From Leptolyngbyaceae cyanobacterium C42_A2020_001 (GTDB taxonomy: Bacteria; Cyanobacteriota; Cyanobacteriia; Leptolyngbyales; Leptolyngbyaceae): DNA of 38,101 nt. This document shows positions 34,844 through 38,101 of this stretch, one piece after another. The number at the start of each line of letters is the position of its first letter. The first letter of the stretch is position 1. The stretch covers positions 1 to 38,101 of the forward strand of contig JACYLN010000055.1 of the NCBI GenBank assembly GCA_015272515.1. The letters run 5' to 3'. A program made the position numbers and the translations under genes. The notes under the pieces were generated by a model that was given only the letters and a program-made list of their open reading frames with translations, made no database searches and was not told the origin of the DNA.

Positions 34844-35005
34844 CCTTCTCAGAAGGTTCTTGAAATCTTAGATCAAGGCAAATCGTCATAGACTTGTTAG
34901 CCTGGAAGGGATTGGATTGAAAATCTTGAAGCAAGATTTTGATCTACTCACTTACACTGACCCTGATGGATATGTCAGGATGCATCATAGGGAGAATTAC
35001 ATTTC
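34844..35005. other. spacer between DUF3120 and the cyclase gene
   Basis: A short palindrome CCTTCTCAGAAGG (34844-34856) right after the DUF3120 stop, followed by TTCTTG, may act as a weak terminator. GGGAGA at 34990-34995 is the likely ribosome-binding site of the cyclase gene. Nothing else is seen. Confidence 0.35.
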
Positions 35006-36010
35006 TTGCAGTCTGTGGTGACCACCCAACCCGTCCCTCATCTCCTACTTCGGACTGATTCTGGCTATCGACGCTTGCTGCTGACCGGAAGCAATTGCTG
35101 GACGATCGGTCGCAGCGAGGATAACAACTTCGTATTGCCAGATCGGTGGATTTCGCGCAACCACGCCATGCTTCAGTTTATGGAGAATGGCGAATTTTAT
35201 TTGATTGATTTGGGCAGCCGCAATGGCTCGTTCGTGAACGATCGCCGGGTGAGTATTCCAGTGACGCTCAACAATGGCGATCGCCTGACCTTTGGGCAAA
35301 CCGAGCTGGAATTTTACTGTCCTGCTCCCAAACCTTCTGAAGAAGACGATCCAGAGAAACTTGAAGCAAAGGATTTTACAGCCACAGCGACCCTCCATAT
35401 TCGGCGCTTGATCTCGGTGTTGGTGGTTGATATTCGAAACTTCACCGTTCTGACACGGCAACTTGATGAAAAAGTGCTGTCTGAAATGATTGGCACTTGG
35501 TTTCGTCATGCGGGCGATATTATTCGTGAGCATGGAAGCTGGGTAGACAAATACATTGGCGATGCCGTGATGGCAGTGTGGATTCATGGCACTCAAGAGG
35601 TGAGCGATGATGAAATGCTGCGAATTATGAAAGCACTCAGCGCCATGCACAAGATGACTAGCGATTTATATAACCTGTATCCCTTGCCGTTTCCGTTGCG
35701 AATTGGCGCAGGAATTAACACTGGGTATGCGATGGTGGGCAATACTGGCAGCGGCGATCGCCCAGACTACACCGCGCTTGGCGATACCGTGAATGCCGCC
35801 TTTCGGTTGGAAACTTCCACCAAGCAAATTGGCAAAGACGTTGCCGTGGGTAAAACTACTTATCAATATTTAACAGAGATAGGAGCCAACGAAAACTTGT
35901 TTGGTCAGTACAGTGTCAACCTTAGAGGATATGATGCTCCTGCTCTTGCCTATGCCTGTTCATTCACTGACCTCGACACATTCTTAAAAAAGAAAGATAA
36001 CTTAGTGTAA
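35006..36010 (+). CDS. FHA domain - class III adenylate cyclase
   Basis: A soluble 334-residue cyclase that should make cAMP from ATP. The FHA domain (about 25-105) has WTIGRSEDN, the phosphothreonine-binding loop RWISRNHA, and DLGSRNGSFVND. The cyclase domain (about 135-325) has metal Asp142 (VVDIRNFT) and Asp186 (YIGDAV), base-selecting Lys182 (DKYIGD) and Thr256 (DYTALGD), and the transition-state Asn263 and Arg267 (TVNAAFRLE). Lys/Thr points to adenylate rather than guanylate specificity. FHA suggests recruitment to a Thr-phosphorylated partner, possibly a substrate of a Ser/Thr kinase. The first codon is uncertain: TTG 35006 or GTG at 35015 or 35018. Confidence 0.92.
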   Translation: MQSVVTTQPVPHLLLRTDSGYRRLLLTGSNCWTIGRSEDNNFVLPDRWISRNHAMLQFMENGEFYLIDLGSRNGSFVNDRRVSIPVTLNNGDRLTFGQTELEFYCPAPKPSEEDDPEKLEAKDFTATATLHIRRLISVLVVDIRNFTVLTRQLDEKVLSEMIGTWFRHAGDIIREHGSWVDKYIGDAVMAVWIHGTQEVSDDEMLRIMKALSAMHKMTSDLYNLYPLPFPLRIGAGINTGYAMVGNTGSGDRPDYTALGDTVNAAFRLETSTKQIGKDVAVGKTTYQYLTEIGANENLFGQYSVNLRGYDAPALAYACSFTDLDTFLKKKDNLV

Positions 36011-36263
36011 AGTTTTGTCTGGCTTTCTCATTCGCTTAGATCGGTGACAGGCTTTTCTTGTCGTTGATGGAACCATTTTCTTCCATAACTCTGTCGTTAG
36101 ATGGTGTTCAGGAAATGATAGTCTCTAATACAGCGATTCTCATTTGTGTAGGCAAATTCGTGCTTGTGTGCGATCGCCTGCGGCGCATTGCTTGACTCGT
36201 GTGAGAACGGTTGTAAACGCCATCTGTGAATTCCGTGGGATTGGTATGGGAGGTATAGATTTT

Positions 36264-36734
36264 ATGAAACGACTATTCTGCCTGTTGGCAACCCTAAGTC
36301 TGATGTTCAGCTTTTTGGGTTGGTCAGGATCTCAGAGCGCCCTGGCATCAAATCTGAGCATTCCAGCAGGACAGTTTGTGCCCCAACTGAACTGGCTGAA
36401 TGTTGCCTCTGCACCGACGTTGCTAGCAGCCACTGAGGGAGAGATTCGGGACGCTGTGAGCGCAAAACTGAGGACTGAATTTGGTCAGAAGCTAGATTTG
36501 AACAACACCAATATTCGTGCATTTAGAGAATATCGGGGGCTTTACCCAACGTTGGCAGGGATTTTAGTTAAAAATGCTCCCTATCAAAGTGTTGAAGATG
36601 TCCTTGATATTCCAGGCTTGACTGAGCGTCAGAAGGAGATTTTACGGGAGAATCTGGCGAACTTCACAGTAACGGATGTTGAATCTGCTTTGACTGAAGG
36701 GGATGACCGGATTAACAATGGCATCTACCGTTAA
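36264..36734 (+). CDS. psbU: photosystem II extrinsic protein PsbU
   Basis: PsbU (12 kDa) binds the lumenal face of photosystem II and stabilises the oxygen-evolving complex. The 156-residue precursor has a signal peptide ([17 protein letters not shown] to about ALAS) for lumenal export. The mature part has the family core with a helix-hairpin-helix-like pattern: [19 protein letters not shown] (about 90-108), [24 protein letters not shown] (split at about 109-132) and the C-terminal end [15 protein letters not shown] 36264 is chosen since it starts the signal; GGGAGG precedes it by about ten bases. A longer reading frame from 36144 has no function visible. A strong terminator follows at 36764. 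Confidence 0.95.
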   Translation: MKRLFCLLATLSLMFSFLGWSGSQSALASNLSIPAGQFVPQLNWLNVASAPTLLAATEGEIRDAVSAKLRTEFGQKLDLNNTNIRAFREYRGLYPTLAGILVKNAPYQSVEDVLDIPGLTERQKEILRENLANFTVTDVESALTEGDDRINNGIYR

Positions 36735-36763
36735 ATCTGTTTGAACTACACCAACTCAACTAG

Positions 36764-36806
36764 AAATTGCTCGTAGTCCTAAATTGGGGCATCGAGCAAT
36801 TTTTAT
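36764..36806 (+). terminator. intrinsic terminator of psbU
   Basis: Perfect 10-bp inverted repeat AAATTGCTCG (36764-36773) / CGAGCAATTT (36793-36802) with a 19-base loop, leading straight into TTTTAT. It starts 30 bases after the psbU stop. This is the clearest T-tailed terminator in the window, and fits a highly transcribed single gene. Confidence 0.85.
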
Positions 36807-36880
36807 ATTGGATAACCAGTATAAATTTCAGAGGGCGTGAGTCAGGGGAATGGGTAATGGAGGATGAGGAGTAAGTGACG

Positions 36881-36889
36881 AAGGGAGGG
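36881..36889 (+). promoter_or_regulatory. ribosome-binding site of nadB
   Basis: AAGGGAGGG stands five bases before TTG (36895), the first codon after an in-frame TGA. The spacing and strength favour TTG as the nadB start over the GTG codons further in. Confidence 0.6.
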
Positions 36890-36894
36890 CATGA

Positions 36895-38101
36895 TTGATT
36901 TCTGGTCATTCTGAGTTATGTCCCGCAGCATTACCAACCCGTGTGGATGTGGTGGTGGTGGGGGCGGGTGCTGCTGGTTTGTATACGGCTCTCTGTTTAC
37001 CAAGTCACCTGGCGATCGCTCTCGTTACCAAAGAACCCCTGTCTTTGTCAGCGAGTGATTGGGCCCAGGGTGGAATTGCCGCAGTCATTGACCCGCAAGA
37101 CTCCCCCAGTTTGCATATTCAAGACACACTCAACGCTGGTGCAGGCTTGTGTGATCACGGAGCGGTCAAATTTTTGGTGGAACACGCGCCGGATTGTATT
37201 CAAGCTTTGGTGGATATGGGTGTGGGGTTTGATCGCCATGATGGCAAGTTGGCATTGACCCTGGAAGCGGCGCATTCTCGACGACGAGTGCTCCATGCCG
37301 CAGACACTACCGGACGAGCCGTAGTCAGCACGTTGGCAGCTCAGGTCCTTGCCCGCAACAATATTCAAGTAATTCAAGGTTTCACGCTGGATGTATGGAT
37401 GGATGAAGCGGGGCAGCGCTGCCTAGGGGTGAATGTGCTGTATGCCAATCAAATTGGTTGGATTCGAGCAGGCGCTGTGATTTTAGCGACGGGTGGTGGT
37501 GGACAGGTATTTGCTCGAACCACAAACCCGGCGTTAAGTACAGGAGATGGTGTAGCGATCGCCCATCGGGTTGGTGCGGTTTTGCGGGATTTGGAGTTTG
37601 TGCAGTTTCATCCTACTGCCCTGACCAAGCCTGGTGCTCCCCATTTTTTGATCAGCGAAGCGGTGCGGGGGGAGGGGGCCCATTTAGTGGACGCGATCGG
37701 GCATCGGTTTGCGTTTGATTATCACCCCGATGGTGAACTGGCTCCACGGGATGTGGTGAGTCGAGCTATTTTCAACCACCTACAAAAAATAGCTCCCGAC
37801 CCAGCAACAGCAACGGTCTGGCTTGATCTGCGTCCCATTCCGGCTGACCAGATTCAACGGCGATTTCCAAACATCATTCAAGTTTGTCAACACTGGGGCA
37901 TTAACGTTTTCCAGGAACCAATTCCCGTGGCTCCCGCTGCCCACTACTGGATGGGTGGAATTGTCACCGACTTGATGAATCGGACTGCGATCGCTGGCTT
38001 GTATGCCGTCGGCGAAACTGCTAGCACAGGCGTTCATGGTGCGAATCGCCTTGCCAGTAATTCCTTGTTGGAATGTCTTGTGTTTGGAGCGCAGTTTGCC
38101 C
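36895..38101 (+). CDS. nadB: L-aspartate oxidase NadB, 3' end beyond window
   Basis: FAD-dependent enzyme that oxidises aspartate to iminoaspartate in NAD synthesis. The frame stays open from TTG at 36895 to the right edge (about 402 codons). Motifs: dinucleotide-binding VVVVGAGAAGLYTAL (about 20-34), SASDWAQGGIAA, LEAAHSRRRVLHAADTTGRA, VILATGGGGQVFA, DLEFVQFHPTAL, EAVRGEGAHLVD, AAHYWMGGIVTD and VGETASTGVHGANRLASNS, all typical of NadB and of the succinate dehydrogenase flavoprotein superfamily. The Arg, His and Glu active-site residues are in place. The C-terminal helical domain lies outside. The gene has no ATG in frame near the start. Confidence 0.95.
   Translation, partial: MISGHSELCPAALPTRVDVVVVGAGAAGLYTALCLPSHLAIALVTKEPLSLSASDWAQGGIAAVIDPQDSPSLHIQDTLNAGAGLCDHGAVKFLVEHAPDCIQALVDMGVGFDRHDGKLALTLEAAHSRRRVLHAADTTGRAVVSTLAAQVLARNNIQVIQGFTLDVWMDEAGQRCLGVNVLYANQIGWIRAGAVILATGGGGQVFARTTNPALSTGDGVAIAHRVGAVLRDLEFVQFHPTALTKPGAPHFLISEAVRGEGAHLVDAIGHRFAFDYHPDGELAPRDVVSRAIFNHLQKIAPDPATATVWLDLRPIPADQIQRRFPNIIQVCQHWGINVFQEPIPVAPAAHYWMGGIVTDLMNRTAIAGLYAVGETASTGVHGANRLASNSLLECLVFGAQFA

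Noticed and set aside
35045-35650. 201-codon ORF antisense to the adenylate cyclase
   Set aside because: It lies fully within the FHA-cyclase coding region and has no family resemblance.
36941-37258. Trp-rich 105-codon plus-strand ORF
   Set aside because: It is the out-of-frame reading of the Gly/Val-rich FAD-binding segment of nadB.
1-38101. CRISPR array, prophage, insertion sequence or toxin-antitoxin locus
   Set aside because: No direct-repeat/spacer series, integrase, transposase, phage structural gene or short toxin-antitoxin pair is recognisable.

Overview
The window is a chromosomal segment of a cyanobacterium, most likely a filamentous Leptolyngbya/Oscillatoriales-type organism. The phylum call rests on three things. 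There are many HIP1 octamers (GCGATCGC) inside and between genes. There are cyanobacterial photosynthesis genes: psbU, btpA, and ccs1/ccdA for c-type cytochrome maturation. There are also several families largely confined to cyanobacteria: DUF3120, the FeS oxidoreductase-like DUF512 family, a VKOR-thioredoxin fusion and a tandem PTPS protein. The exact genus is an inference. I see no phage, transposase, CRISPR array or plasmid functions.

Layout. 1-0.5 kb: 5' part of tRNA-Trp and rplS, both on the minus strand. 0.7-4.3 kb: a plus-strand nickel/cobalt ECF transporter operon (periplasmic lipoprotein, NikL-like protein, CbiM, CbiQ, CbiO) with ATGA or abutting junctions. 4.7-8.0 kb: a secreted M16 zinc peptidase followed by a small secreted cupredoxin. 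8.0-8.3 kb: a palindrome-rich interspersed repeat upstream of map. 9.2-14.8 kb, minus strand: a soluble PAS histidine kinase, a repeat-bearing spacer, a DnaQ-like exonuclease, a DEAD-box RNA helicase and rimO. 15.1-17.5 kb, plus strand: btpA, a secreted thioredoxin-like protein and a VKOR-thioredoxin fusion. 17.6-24.3 kb, minus strand: a short winged-helix-like protein, a frameshifted membrane histidine kinase, a family 3 solute-binding lipoprotein, ccs1, ccdA and ftsW. 24.4-26.7 kb, minus strand: a double-domain PTPS/QueD protein and a PDZ/FeS protein. 27.0-32.9 kb: a giant Ser/Thr kinase-AAA-TPR-GAF-PAS-histidine kinase. 33-38 kb: uppP (minus), DUF3120, an FHA-adenylate cyclase, psbU with a clear terminator, and nadB cut by the right edge.

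How the genes fit together. Two blocks deal with thiol redox outside the cytoplasm. The VKOR/thioredoxin pair next to btpA should oxidise thiols, while CcdA/Ccs1 should carry reducing power to apocytochrome c. Both serve assembly of the photosynthetic apparatus. Signalling genes are dense: three histidine kinases (one broken), one Ser/Thr kinase domain and one class III cyclase. Metal handling appears twice, as Ni/Co uptake and as a type 1 copper protein.

Points most worth a second look: the in-frame repeat hairpin inside the AAA region of the giant kinase; the single-base frameshift in the membrane histidine kinase beside an orphan solute-binding protein; the shared thioredoxin domain of two adjacent genes; the half-degenerate PTPS tandem; and the unassigned His/Cys-containing lipoprotein at the head of the Ni/Co operon.
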